Shown: positions 37,281-46,250 of the stretch, piece after piece | How the letters are laid out: each line of letters starts with the position of its first letter | Position numbering within the stretch: the first letter of the stretch is position 1 | Origin: Seohaeicola zhoushanensis | Lineage (GTDB): Bacteria > Pseudomonadota > Alphaproteobacteria > Rhodobacterales > Rhodobacteraceae | DNA: 64,000 nt | Assembly: GCF_014656415.1 (NCBI RefSeq) | Contig: NZ_BNCJ01000005.1 | Coordinates: 130,104 to 194,103, forward strand | Direction: 5' to 3' | The notes under the pieces: generated by a model | What the model saw: only the letters and a program-made list of their open reading frames with translations | What the model was told of the DNA's origin: nothing | Database searches by the model: none | Translations under genes and position numbers: made by a program

Positions 37281-38327
37281 ATGCGCTACAGAGTAATTGG
37301 CGACGGCCAGGACAACGATTTCACGACCGATTTCGACCGGAACGAGACCTTCATCGGCCGGGGCGGCGACGACAGCTATACCATTGCCTGGTTCGAGGAA
37401 CGCGATCGGCTGTTCGGCAATGCCGGTGCCGACGAACTGAGGATGGACTGGTTCATCTGGGACGAATACGGCGGCCTGAGCGCTTTGAATCGCGCGGTCT
37501 GGTTCGACGGCGGACGTGGCCAGGACCGGATCGAATACAGGGTGATCTACGAGCCGAAAGACACGGTGATCGACCTCGGCACCTATGGCGGCACGCTGAC
37601 CTCGGTGGAGCACATCGACTTTTTCGTCACCGACCATCAAGGCCGCACCACATCCGACCCGGTGGTTGCCTATGACGTCACCGGGACCGCCCGCAGCGAA
37701 GACATCATCGCCGCCTTCGGTTTCCGCAACACCCAGGACCTGACCCTGCGACTCGACGCAGGCGGCGGCAACGACCGGATCGCCGTGACCGGAGGCTATT
37801 ACGACAGGCTGGTGGTCGACGGCGGCGGCGGCCACGACACCATCGTCGTGAACGGGCTGCTGCGCGACGGTGCAAGGAACGAAATGACCCTTCGGGGCGG
37901 CGCCGGCAACGACCGCATCTATTACAACGACCCCGGTGGAGTCGTCCTGGGCGGCGCGGGACGCGACACCTTTCTGCTGTCGCCGATATCCGGCAGCGAC
38001 GCGGGCGACGCCACCATCTACCGGGGCGGCAAGGGGGCCGATACATTCGTGTTCTACAACGGCTTCTTTCCCAAGGGCGTAGGCGCCGACATCCGCGACT
38101 TTCGCGGCAACGACCGGCTGGAGATCGCGGCGACCATCGTCGGTTCCATGGATGCCGTCGCGCTGACACCTTCCACGCCGGGCAGATACGTCGAATACGA
38201 TCCGGCGAGCGGAATCCTGATGCTTTCGGGCCAGGAGGCTATCCGGTTCACGCCCGGCACGATCATCAGGGAAGACCAGGTCAGCATCGTCGATGCCGGT
38301 ATCTACAGCGACATGTTCTTTTTCTGA
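37281..38327 (+). CDS. RTX-like calcium-binding repeat protein
   Basis: 348 aa with scattered Gly/Asp nonapeptide-like repeats: GRGGDDSY near residue 30, GNAGADEL, LDAGGGNDRI, VDGGGGHDTI, LRGGAGNDRI, LGGAGRDTF and GGKGADTFVF (about 250-260), then a C-terminal IRDFRGNDRLEI block. This pattern is typical of proteins exported by type I secretion and folded by Ca2+ outside the cell. No N-terminal signal peptide or enzyme domain is recognisable, and no type I secretion genes are in the window. It is inserted between livH and the ABC binding-protein gene, on the opposite strand. CAGAGGA precedes the ATG. Confidence 0.82.
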   Translation: MRYRVIGDGQDNDFTTDFDRNETFIGRGGDDSYTIAWFEERDRLFGNAGADELRMDWFIWDEYGGLSALNRAVWFDGGRGQDRIEYRVIYEPKDTVIDLGTYGGTLTSVEHIDFFVTDHQGRTTSDPVVAYDVTGTARSEDIIAAFGFRNTQDLTLRLDAGGGNDRIAVTGGYYDRLVVDGGGGHDTIVVNGLLRDGARNEMTLRGGAGNDRIYYNDPGGVVLGGAGRDTFLLSPISGSDAGDATIYRGGKGADTFVFYNGFFPKGVGADIRDFRGNDRLEIAATIVGSMDAVALTPSTPGRYVEYDPASGILMLSGQEAIRFTPGTIIREDQVSIVDAGIYSDMFFF

Positions 38328-38415
38328 GAACCCCGCCGCGCCGGGCCGACATGGAACATCGGCGCGCGCGGGACGTTGATGTCGCGCCCGGACCCGACAT
38401 GCACAGGAGCATCCC

Positions 38416-38895
38416 ATGCCCACCCCCAAGAACACCATCTGCCTCTGGTACGACAAGGACGCCGAAGCCGCGGCGCGGTTCTACGCGGACACCTTCCCCG
38501 ACAGCGAGGTGACGGCCGTGCACCATGCGCCGGGCGATTATCCCTCTGGCCACCAGGGCGATGTGCTGACGGTCGAATTCACCGTTTTCGGCCTCCCCTG
38601 CCTCGGCCTCAATGGCGGCCCGCATTTCCAGCAGACCGAGGCGTTCTCCTTCCAGATCGCCACCGACGACCAGGAAGAGACCGACCGCTACTGGAACGCC
38701 ATCGTGGGCAACGGCGGCCAGGAAAGTGCCTGCGGCTGGTGCAAGGACAAGTGGGGCGTCTCCTGGCAGATAACCCCGCGCACGCTGACCGAGGCGCTGA
38801 CCGCAGGCGGCGCCGAGGCGCAGCGCGCCTTCGCCGCGATGATGGAGATGCAGAAGATCGACGTGGCGCAGATCGACGCCGCCCGTCGCGGCTGA
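38416..38895 (+). CDS. PhnB-like VOC family protein
   Basis: 159 aa, paralog of the protein at 32851-33327. Conserved blocks TICLWYDKDAEAAARFYADTF, FGLPCLGLNGGP, DQEETDRYWNAIVGNGG and CGWCKDKWGVSWQITP identify the PhnB-type VOC group. No catalytic function assigned. Single gene with its own start; its stop is 6 bp from that of the convergent response regulator. Confidence 0.88.
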   Translation: MPTPKNTICLWYDKDAEAAARFYADTFPDSEVTAVHHAPGDYPSGHQGDVLTVEFTVFGLPCLGLNGGPHFQQTEAFSFQIATDDQEETDRYWNAIVGNGGQESACGWCKDKWGVSWQITPRTLTEALTAGGAEAQRAFAAMMEMQKIDVAQIDAARRG

Positions 38896-38901
38896 ACACG
38901 A

Positions 38902-39363
38902 TCAGGCGTCCGGTTCGTCGAGCGCGGCCCGGCGCAGCCCGGCGGTCGAATAGGGCTTGTCCAGCACCGGGATCTTCGGGAACGACGCCATGACCGCAGC
39001 GTCGTCACCATAGCCGGTAGCGAGGACCACGGGGATGCCGCGCTCGACGCAGGCCCAGGCCACCCTCTGCGAGGTCTCGATGCCTAGGTCGGCGTCCAGC
39101 AGCGCGAAGGTCACATGGGTTTCGTCGAGGATGCGCAGCGCCTCCGAGACGCGTCTCGCGACATGCACTGTCCCGGCGCCGAGTTCGGCCAGGATATCCT
39201 TCACATCCAGGGCGATGATCATGTTGTCCTCGAGGATCAGCGCAGCCGCAAGACGCGCCGGCCTTCCGGGCACCTGCCCCACGTCCGGCTCGTAGAGGGC
39301 AGGCACTTCATCCACCTCCGGACAAGCCAGATCCGGAGACATGTCGGAGCAATCGTCACACAT
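38902..39363 (-). CDS. Stand-alone response regulator receiver protein
   Basis: 153 aa consisting of a receiver domain without an output domain. Acidic pocket Glu45-Asp46 in LILEDN, likely phosphoacceptor Asp90 in FALLDADLG, Thr116 in LATGYG and Lys136 in VLDKPY are all present. The first 40 residues form an unusual acidic leader with three Cys (MCDDCSD...). No histidine kinase is near, so it may take phosphate from a HWE- or HisKA-type kinase elsewhere, as single-domain regulators of this kind do in alphaproteobacteria. Confidence 0.87.
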   Translation of the reverse strand: MCDDCSDMSPDLACPEVDEVPALYEPDVGQVPGRPARLAAALILEDNMIIALDVKDILAELGAGTVHVARRVSEALRILDETHVTFALLDADLGIETSQRVAWACVERGIPVVLATGYGDDAAVMASFPKIPVLDKPYSTAGLRRAALDEPDA

Positions 39364-39561
39364 GGTCGGCAGACCCCCAAATTCGGCGCTGCCGCCGCGC
39401 GGCTACGCCAGAAAATCCGAAGGGCACTGTTGCACTTCCTTCGGCGCCGGCGCTGTCCTGAGGAACCTTGAGAGTTCGGCGCGGTTTACCCGGCCTGTCT
39501 AACCAACCCGCTGAGGGCGCGAAATAAACTGTGACATACCTGGTTAATGTTTCTTAATTTT

Positions 39562-39587
39562 CGGCCGGTCTCCGCCGAGACCGGCCG
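39562..39587 (-). terminator. Strong hairpin after the Crp/Fnr gene
   Basis: CGGCCGGTCTC-CGCC-GAGACCGGCCG on the plus strand: perfect 11-bp stem, 6 bp downstream of the regulator stop. It lacks a U tract in the minus-strand direction, so it may act as a Rho-type or stabilising 3' hairpin. Confidence 0.5.
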
Positions 39588-39593
39588 GCGCTC

Positions 39594-40325
39594 TTACATG
39601 AGCGGCCGCTGTTGCAAACCCTCCGGGTCGATCAGCGCCAACTCGGCCAGTTCCGCCAGCTTGCGCAGTTGCAGCTTGCCATCGCGCCAGGTGGCGAGTC
39701 CCTTGGCCTTCAGCGCCTGGAGCGTCTTGTTGGTATGCACCAGCGACAGGCCCAGCGCATCGGCCAGGTCCTGCTGGCGGAAATGCACGGGCACGGTGTC
39801 GCCCTTGCCATACCCGGTGGCCTTCAGCCGCTCGAAGATGCGCACCAGCGCCCAGGCGATCCGCTGCATCGCGTCGCGCTGGCCGAGCGAGGCGATGGTC
39901 TCGCCCAGGAAATGCTCCTCGACCGCCGCGATCCAGGTCAGGTCGTAGGCGCGCTCGGGGTGATGGCTGAACAGACGCCAGAGGTCGTCGCGGCGGAACA
40001 CGCAGAGCGTCATGTCGGTCGTGGCCTCGACCGAATGCTTCATCTCGCCCATCATGCCGGCCTGCAGGCCGACGAAATCGCCGGGGAAGACGAAGTTGAT
40101 GACCTGCCGCCGCCCGCTTTCGAGCGTCTTGTAGCGCGTGCCCATGCCGTCGAGCACGGTGAAGAGCTGCGGGCTACTCGATCCCTCCAGCAGGATGGTC
40201 GAGCCCCGGTCGACGCGCAATTCGCCGGTCTTGAAGGTGCCCATGAAGGCCAGTTCGTCTTCGCTGAACGGCGTGAACAGGTTGTGCTTGCGCAGCGGGC
40301 AGGTCTTGCAGGTTATTCCAGGCAT
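39594..40325 (-). CDS. Crp/Fnr family transcriptional regulator
   Basis: 243 aa. A cyclic-nucleotide-binding-like beta roll (about 25-135, VINFVFPGDFVGLQAG) is followed by a C-terminal helix-turn-helix (FRQQDLADALGLSLVHTNKTLQAL, in blocks near 175-200). The N-terminus carries CKTCPLRKH; two Cys only (C-x2-C), fewer than the four needed for the Fnr iron-sulfur cluster, so it is probably not an Fnr oxygen sensor. A longer GTG start at 40340 is possible. Targets unknown; the neighbouring ABC genes are candidates. Confidence 0.88.
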   Translation of the reverse strand: MPGITCKTCPLRKHNLFTPFSEDELAFMGTFKTGELRVDRGSTILLEGSSSPQLFTVLDGMGTRYKTLESGRRQVINFVFPGDFVGLQAGMMGEMKHSVEATTDMTLCVFRRDDLWRLFSHHPERAYDLTWIAAVEEHFLGETIASLGQRDAMQRIAWALVRIFERLKATGYGKGDTVPVHFRQQDLADALGLSLVHTNKTLQALKAKGLATWRDGKLQLRKLAELAELALIDPEGLQQRPLM

Positions 40326-40517
40326 GTTTGTCGGCCCCACGTTTCCTATGTCGTGGTTTAAATGCCGAAATCGTGAATTGGTTCCCGACGACGCTGCCGC
40401 GCGCGTTTTCCGGAACGGAAAACGTCCGAATTCCTGCGAGGAATTCGCTGCCTGGCCGCTGTTTTCATTGAAGGAAAACGGGCCGAAATCCGCGAGGGAT
40501 CTCGGCCCTTCCGCGCC

Positions 40518-41798
40518 TCAGAGCGGCTGTGTCGTGTAATCGACTTCGTCCGGATAGAGCGTGTCCTCGATCGAGGTGGTGTGCTGCAGCACAAGCTTCC
40601 CGCCTTCGACCTTGGTGATGTACTGATGCCCGAAGACCTGGTGCGTCTTGCCGTTGAACCGCTTCGCCCCCTGCGGATGCGCCGCCGACTCGGGCATGTC
40701 GGTCATCGCCTCGACCGCCTCGATCAGCTTGCCGCGATCCGCCGGCCCGGCATAGCCGGCCGCCTCCATGCCCGCATTGACGACGTGCAGCGTCTCCCAG
40801 CAGCCGAACATGTGGGCATAGGTCGAGATGTCCTTGGCATCGCTCACCGAGGCGCCGTTGGCATCGACCCCGACCGCTTCGCGATAGGCCTTGTCGAACG
40901 CGCTCTGGTTGGCCTGCGCATAGCGCGGGTTGCCCTCCCAGAAATAGGTGCCGTCGAGGAACTCCAGCCCCGGCGAGCTGATGTCGACCGCTTCCAGGCT
41001 GTCGATGAAGCCGAACATCTCGGGCCGGCTCGGCCCGAAGAACTCGCCCAGTTCCTTGACGAAGGTCAGCACGGCGGGACCGACCATCACGTGGTAGATA
41101 ACCTCCGTATCCCGCGGAATCTTCGGGAAATACTTGGTGAACGAGGTCTCGGTCGGCGGGATCGCGATGTGCTCCAGCACCTTGCCGCCCTGCGCCTCAA
41201 TCGCGGCGGTGAAATAGTCGCGGTGATCGTGGCCGAAGGCGAAGTCGGGGAAGATCATGGTGACCTTCTTGCCCAGCGTGTTGGCGACATAGGGCGCCAT
41301 CGCCTGCACCTGGCTCTTCACGTCGGTGATGCCGGGCTGCAGCGTGTAGCGGTTCAGCATCCCCGAGGCGACGTGGTGGCCTTCGGAGACCACGAAATAG
41401 GGCAGCTTCAGCTCGCCCGCCCGCGGGGCCGAGCCGATCACCACGTGGCTGAACAGCGTGCCGAAAGCGATGTCGCAGCCGTGCTGCGTGGCGAATTTCT
41501 CCACCACCTCTGCGCCGCGCTTGGGATCGGTGCCGTCGTCCTCGGTGACGATCTCGATCATCCGCCCGTTGATCCCGCCCTCGGCATTGATCTTCTTCAC
41601 CGCCGCCTGGGTGGTGCGGTCATACCAGCGCCCATAGGCCGCCCCGATGCCGGTCGCGTGCATCTGGAAACCGATCTTGATCGGCGCCGAACTCTGCGCC
41701 TGGGCATAGCGCGCCCAGAGCGGCAGCGTCGCCCCGGCGGCGGCGCCGGCGATGGTCTTCAGCGCCGCACGGCGGCTCGGCTGGATCAGCTTGGACAT
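40518..41798 (-). CDS. ABC transporter substrate-binding protein (branched-chain/amide type), Tat-exported
   Basis: 426 aa periplasmic binding protein of the LivK/UrtA/AmiC-like group. The N-terminus has a twin-arginine signal (PSRRAALKTIAG, then AARYAQAQ-like cleavage region near residue 35). IKIGFQMHATGIGAAYG and INAEGGINGRMIEIVTEDD are the family's first-lobe motifs. It most likely serves livHMGF at 33832-37104, on the same strand but 3.4 kb away with unrelated genes between. AGGGGAAAT precedes the ATG. The ligand could be a short-chain amide, urea or an amino acid. Confidence 0.88.
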   Translation of the reverse strand: MSKLIQPSRRAALKTIAGAAAGATLPLWARYAQAQSSAPIKIGFQMHATGIGAAYGRWYDRTTQAAVKKINAEGGINGRMIEIVTEDDGTDPKRGAEVVEKFATQHGCDIAFGTLFSHVVIGSAPRAGELKLPYFVVSEGHHVASGMLNRYTLQPGITDVKSQVQAMAPYVANTLGKKVTMIFPDFAFGHDHRDYFTAAIEAQGGKVLEHIAIPPTETSFTKYFPKIPRDTEVIYHVMVGPAVLTFVKELGEFFGPSRPEMFGFIDSLEAVDISSPGLEFLDGTYFWEGNPRYAQANQSAFDKAYREAVGVDANGASVSDAKDISTYAHMFGCWETLHVVNAGMEAAGYAGPADRGKLIEAVEAMTDMPESAAHPQGAKRFNGKTHQVFGHQYITKVEGGKLVLQHTTSIEDTLYPDEVDYTTQPL

Positions 41799-41943
41799 GA
41801 GATTTCCCCTGTTGCGCGGTGAGTCCCGCCCCTTCGGGCGGGATTTGTCGTTATAGTGCAAGGGCCAAGTGGGCCTGTCCAGCACTTTCCCCTACGTCGC
41901 CCCGCCCCGCCGACCGCCTGCGTCCCGCTTCGGCGACCTGCGC

Positions 41944-43335
41944 TCAGGCCCCCCGCGGCGAGGCCAGCAGCCAGAGCCCGAACAGCGTATAGGCCACCAT
42001 GAAGGCCGCCATCGGCAGCTGGCTCAGCAGCGCCCGGCGCGGGCTGGGGAAGGCGCGCAGGGCAATGGCATGGGCCAGCACCACCGACAGCATGTGCCCA
42101 ACAATCACCGCCCCGGCCTGGGTCAGGAAGATCACCTTGACCGTCGCCGTGGTGTTGAAGAAGCCGGTGGTGACATAGAACGTCCCCAGCCCCAGCAGAT
42201 CCCAGCCCCGCGCCAGCGGATCGCTCCCCGCGATCAGCGCATATTGCCCGTCGACCAGCAGCGCGGTCAGGTAATGCGCAACGTGATAGCCCAGCGCGAT
42301 CGGCAGGATGGTGGGGGCAAAGCGGCAGAAACCCTCGGCCCAGCCGATGCCGCCCCCGGCCAGCACGATCCCCAGCCGCACCACCAGCGCGAAGGCCGCA
42401 ACCAGCATGAGGTTCGCGCCGTAAAGCCCCGCCAGATTTTGGAAAACCACCGCCGACCGGCCAGGAAACTCCAACGGGTTCATGCCGATATGGGCGAGCC
42501 ACCAGAAGGTCTCGTTCAGCCCGTCGAAACTGCCGCTGCCCAGCAGCACCACCATGAAGACCGCCAGCCCCACCGAGGGCGCGCGCATCCGCAAGATCTG
42601 CCAGCCGGTCAGCCCCACCCGCCCGCGCGCGAACAGACCCAGCCGGGCATAGGCCCGGAAGAACACGCTGAAGGCCTCGGCCCGCAGAAGGAAGCGCGGC
42701 CCGAAGGCAAGCGTGCCCAGGAAGGCCGCAAGCCAGTAGAGCCCCACCACCCGCGCCAGTCGCGCCGGGTCCGACGGCGCCGGATCGGCCAGCAGGAAGC
42801 CCCCGAACCCAAGGAACCCCGCCAGCGCCAGCCAGGGCGCAACACGATGCGGCAGGTGCCACGAACTGCGCAGCCCCAGCGCGCGCAGCACCGCCGCCGG
42901 CCCGCTCCAGGGGTTCAGCCAGGCCCAGAGGTCGCCCAGCGTGCCCACCGCCACGGTGAAACCGATCCACCAGACCGTCCAGACCGCCAGCGGCAAGGGG
43001 TTCGACAGCGGATCGCGCGCCCCGGCGATCCCGGCCCAGAGCAGCGCCATCAGCACCGCGAATGAGGCCAGGCTGGACACCACCCGCCAGTGCCCGCGCC
43101 GCCACCGCCCCAGCCACAACGGCGCGAAGAGCCGCGCCAGCCAGCGCTCCGGCACCAGCGCCAGCAACAACACCGTCGCGGCCACGCTCGCCGCCCCGGC
43201 CGAGATATAGACATCGGTCGGCAGCAGCAGCACGAGGCCCTGCTCGGAGGCATGCGCACCCGCCTTGGCCGGTATGAGTGTCACAAAACCGGCCAACCTG
43301 CGCTTGCGAAAGAGGTTTTCTTGGGTGAGAGTCAT
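41944..43335 (-). CDS. Polytopic membrane protein of unknown function
   Basis: 463 aa with about 11-12 hydrophobic helices. Recognisable features: AHASEQGLVLLLPT near residue 27, then WWIGFTVAVGTLGDLWAWLNPW (in blocks about 122-145), NETFWWLAHIGMNPLEFPG and YHVAHYLTALLVDGQY with several His in membrane-proximal positions. Databases label some similar proteins 'fenitrothion hydrolase', which I do not trust for this gene. It starts 31 bp from the divergent PCuAC-like gene, so they share a promoter region and perhaps a role in metal handling. Confidence 0.6.
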   Translation of the reverse strand: MTLTQENLFRKRRLAGFVTLIPAKAGAHASEQGLVLLLPTDVYISAGAASVAATVLLLALVPERWLARLFAPLWLGRWRRGHWRVVSSLASFAVLMALLWAGIAGARDPLSNPLPLAVWTVWWIGFTVAVGTLGDLWAWLNPWSGPAAVLRALGLRSSWHLPHRVAPWLALAGFLGFGGFLLADPAPSDPARLARVVGLYWLAAFLGTLAFGPRFLLRAEAFSVFFRAYARLGLFARGRVGLTGWQILRMRAPSVGLAVFMVVLLGSGSFDGLNETFWWLAHIGMNPLEFPGRSAVVFQNLAGLYGANLMLVAAFALVVRLGIVLAGGGIGWAEGFCRFAPTILPIALGYHVAHYLTALLVDGQYALIAGSDPLARGWDLLGLGTFYVTTGFFNTTATVKVIFLTQAGAVIVGHMLSVVLAHAIALRAFPSPRRALLSQLPMAAFMVAYTLFGLWLLASPRGA

Positions 43336-43366
43336 CGCCGGACCACATTACCCGCCGGAGACAGGG

Positions 43367-44146
43367 ATGAAAGTCGCAAAACAGCTGGCCATTCTGGCGG
43401 TGGCCATTGCCGTTCTGGCAGGGGCCTACCTGCTGTCTCCGCTGGCCGGTCCGCCTGCGCCCCTGCTCTCCTCGGCCACCGCCTATGCCATGCCCGGCAC
43501 GCCCGGCGCGGTGATGGTGGCCATCCAGATCGAGAACCGCGGCGGCCCCGACCGGTTGGTCGCCGTCCGCTCCGACGCCGCGCAGAGCGCCGCGATTGTC
43601 GGCGGCACCGCGCCCGAAGGCCTGCCCATCCCGGCCGGCAGCACCCCCAGCCTCTCGGCCGATGGCGCGCATGTCGAGCTCTCCGGCATCGACGGCGCGC
43701 TCGACGAAGGCCGGATGCTGCCGCTCACCCTGGTCTTCGAGACCGCCGGCGAGGTCTCGACCCGCGCGCGCATTTCCACGCCCGCCCCCGGCGACCATGC
43801 CGCCCACGGCATGGACAACAAGCTCGACCTCGGCCCCGTCGAGGTTGCCCCCAAGGTGGTCATGGACCTGCGCCCCGATGGCGAGGGCTGGATAATCACA
43901 CTCGATTCGGGGGCCTTCAAGCTCACCGCCCAGGGGGTCGACGGCCAGAACGTGCCCGGCCAGGGCCACGCGCACCTCTACCTCGGCGGCCTCAAGCTGC
44001 AACGCATGTATGGCACGACCGCCCATGTCGGCGCCCTGCCCAAGGGCCAGCACATCCTGCGCGTGGTGCTGAATTCGCACGATCACCGCGCGCTTTATGC
44101 CGGTGGCGAGCCGGTCGGGGCCATCGCGCTCATAGACGTCCGTTGA
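43367..44146 (+). CDS. PCuAC-like copper chaperone domain fused to a His-rich second domain
   Basis: 259 aa, N-terminal membrane anchor or signal (about 5-23). Residues about 38-138 follow the PCu(A)C fold (AYAMPGTPGAVMVAIQIEN, then DEGRMLPLTLVFETAGEV), but the usual copper site is degraded: the H-x10-M position reads SAAIVGG and the H-x-M position reads AHVELSG. A linker GDHAAHGMDN leads to a second beta domain (about 155-259) with GQGHAHLYL, GTTAHVG and LNSHDHRALY, rich in potential metal ligands. Copper delivery is inferred. GGAG lies upstream of the ATG. Confidence 0.75.
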   Translation: MKVAKQLAILAVAIAVLAGAYLLSPLAGPPAPLLSSATAYAMPGTPGAVMVAIQIENRGGPDRLVAVRSDAAQSAAIVGGTAPEGLPIPAGSTPSLSADGAHVELSGIDGALDEGRMLPLTLVFETAGEVSTRARISTPAPGDHAAHGMDNKLDLGPVEVAPKVVMDLRPDGEGWIITLDSGAFKLTAQGVDGQNVPGQGHAHLYLGGLKLQRMYGTTAHVGALPKGQHILRVVLNSHDHRALYAGGEPVGAIALIDVR

Positions 44147-44201
44147 CAGGCCGCCACGCTTCGGAAGAATGTTTGCACACGAATGATTTTCCGGAGCGGT
44201 C

Positions 44202-46250
44202 ATGGCAGAGAAATCCGCAGGCGCCGTGGTGGGCGTCGATGTCGGCGGCACCTTCACCGATCTGGTCGAGCTTGACCCGGCCACCGGCCGCGTCCGCCTC
44301 GCCAAGGTGCCGAGCACGCTCGACAACCAGGCTTTCGGTGTCCTGAACGCGCTCCGGGCGGCGGGCTGCGACCTGCCGGCGCTCGACCTCATCGTGCATG
44401 GCACGACGACCACCACCAACGCGGTGCTTGAACGCAAGCTGGCGAAGACCGGGCTCATCACCACCGAGGGCTTCCGCGACGTGCTCGAACTCGGCCGCAG
44501 GACAAGGCCGCAAGCCTATGGCATGAAGGGCGAATTCCGCCCGCTGATCCCCCGCGACCTGCGCCTTGAGGTGTCCGAACGCATGGATGCCGCCGGCGAG
44601 GTGCTGACCCCGCTGGACGAGGCCGCCGTCCGGGCCGCTGGCGAGACGCTGATCGCTCAGGGCTGCGAGGCGGTGGTCGTCCACTTCCTGCACGCCTACG
44701 CCAACCCCGCCCACGAATTGCGCGCGGCCGAGATCCTGCGTGCGATCTGGCCCAACGATCACATCACCATGGGCCACGCCCTCCTCTCGGAAAGCCGCGA
44801 GTTCGAGCGCGGTGTGACGGCGGCGGTGAATGCCTCGGTGCAACCGCTGATCGCCCGCTACATCCGCCGCCTGACCGCCGAACTGTCGAACGCCGGCTAT
44901 GACGGCGAGGTGCTGGTGATGAACGGCAACGGCGGCATGGTCTCGGCCGCCCGCGTCGCCGAGGAGGCCGCCAAGACGGTGATGTCCGGCCCCGCCTCGG
45001 GCGTGATGGCCGCCGCCTATACCGGCCGGCAGGCGGGCATCGCCAACCTCATCACCTACGACATGGGCGGCACCTCCACCGACGTGGCCCTGATCCGCGG
45101 CGCCGAACCGACCGTCTCCAACGAGATCGAGATCGAATACGCCATGCCGATCCACGTCCCGATGGTCGATGTGCGCACCGTCGGCGCCGGCGGCGGCTCG
45201 ATCGCGCGGGTGAACCCGGCGGGCCTGCTCGAGGTCGGACCCGAAAGCGCCGGCGCCACGCCCGGACCCATCTGCTATGGCCGCGGCGGCACCGAGCCGA
45301 CGATCTCCGACGCCAACATGCTGCTCGGCCGCCTCGACCCGGCCCGCCTCGCCTCGGTCGAAGGCACCTCTCTGGAGGCGGTCCGCGCCGTTTTCGAAGA
45401 GAAGCTGGGCACGCCGCTTGGTCTCGACGCCACCCATGCGGCGGCGGCGGTGATCCGCATCGCCAACCTCAAGATGGCCGGCGCCATCCGCATGGTCTCG
45501 CTCTCGCTCGGCGCCGATCCCCGCGACTTCGCCCTCTTCGCCTTCGGCGGCGCCGGGCCGCTGCACGCCTCGGCGCTGGCCAAGGAACTCGGCATCCCCC
45601 GCGTCCTCGTCCCCTGCCGCCCCGGCATCACCAATGCCATCGGCTGCCTCGTCGCCGACCTGCGGCACGACTTCGTGCAGACCCTGAACACACCGCTCGC
45701 CCGGCTCGACCCGGCCCGCCTGCACGCCGTCTTCGCCGCCCAGACCGCCGAGGGCGAGGCGCTGATCGCCCGCGAGAACATCGAGGCCGCCGCCATCCGC
45801 CGCCTCTACTCGGTCGACATGCAGTTCATCGGCCAGACCCACCTGCTGCGCGTGCCGCTCGACCGCCCCGACGTCGACACCGACACCCTGCAACGGCTGT
45901 TCGAGGAAGCCTACTTCCGCCGCTTCCGCGTCGAACTGCCCGAGATCCGGGCCAACCTGGTGAACGCCAACTGCTCGGTGATCGGTACTCGCCCCGAAAT
46001 CGACCTCGCCACCTTGATCGCCCAGGAAGAGCGCAAGGCGACCGTCCACGAGGCACAGATCACCCGCCGCCCCGTCTTCTTCCACGACTGGCACGAGACC
46101 CCGGTCTACTGGCGCGACCACCTGCCCGCCGATGCCAGGCTAACCGGCCCCGCGGTGATCCAGCAGATGGACACCACCATCCTGATCGAACCCGGCGACC
46201 GCGTGACTACCGACGCCGGCGGCAATCTCATCGTGGAGGTCGCGCGATGA
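44202..46250 (+). CDS. hyuA: Hydantoinase/oxoprolinase subunit A
   Basis: 682 aa, cytoplasmic, ATP-dependent ring-opening amidohydrolase subunit (N-methylhydantoinase A / 5-oxoprolinase-like). The actin-like ATPase signature DVGGTFTD is at about 9-16, HGTTTTTNAVLERK and TYDMGGTSTDVALI follow. Overlaps hyuB by ATGA; the two form a complex. Substrate could be a hydantoin, 5-oxoproline or an acetophenone-type compound; sequence alone does not decide. GGAG precedes the ATG. Confidence 0.93.
   Translation: MAEKSAGAVVGVDVGGTFTDLVELDPATGRVRLAKVPSTLDNQAFGVLNALRAAGCDLPALDLIVHGTTTTTNAVLERKLAKTGLITTEGFRDVLELGRRTRPQAYGMKGEFRPLIPRDLRLEVSERMDAAGEVLTPLDEAAVRAAGETLIAQGCEAVVVHFLHAYANPAHELRAAEILRAIWPNDHITMGHALLSESREFERGVTAAVNASVQPLIARYIRRLTAELSNAGYDGEVLVMNGNGGMVSAARVAEEAAKTVMSGPASGVMAAAYTGRQAGIANLITYDMGGTSTDVALIRGAEPTVSNEIEIEYAMPIHVPMVDVRTVGAGGGSIARVNPAGLLEVGPESAGATPGPICYGRGGTEPTISDANMLLGRLDPARLASVEGTSLEAVRAVFEEKLGTPLGLDATHAAAAVIRIANLKMAGAIRMVSLSLGADPRDFALFAFGGAGPLHASALAKELGIPRVLVPCRPGITNAIGCLVADLRHDFVQTLNTPLARLDPARLHAVFAAQTAEGEALIARENIEAAAIRRLYSVDMQFIGQTHLLRVPLDRPDVDTDTLQRLFEEAYFRRFRVELPEIRANLVNANCSVIGTRPEIDLATLIAQEERKATVHEAQITRRPVFFHDWHETPVYWRDHLPADARLTGPAVIQQMDTTILIEPGDRVTTDAGGNLIVEVAR

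Noticed and set aside
39604-40325. Calling the Crp-type protein an Fnr oxygen sensor
   Set aside because: Only one C-x2-C pair at the N-terminus; the four-Cys pattern for an Fnr [4Fe-4S] cluster is not there.
41944-43335. Naming the membrane protein a fenitrothion hydrolase
   Set aside because: I recall that label on similar proteins, but nothing in the sequence shows hydrolase residues.
41786-44464. Minus-strand 892-codon frame
   Set aside because: Overlaps the true 463-aa membrane protein in another frame and is antisense to the PCuAC and hyuA genes.
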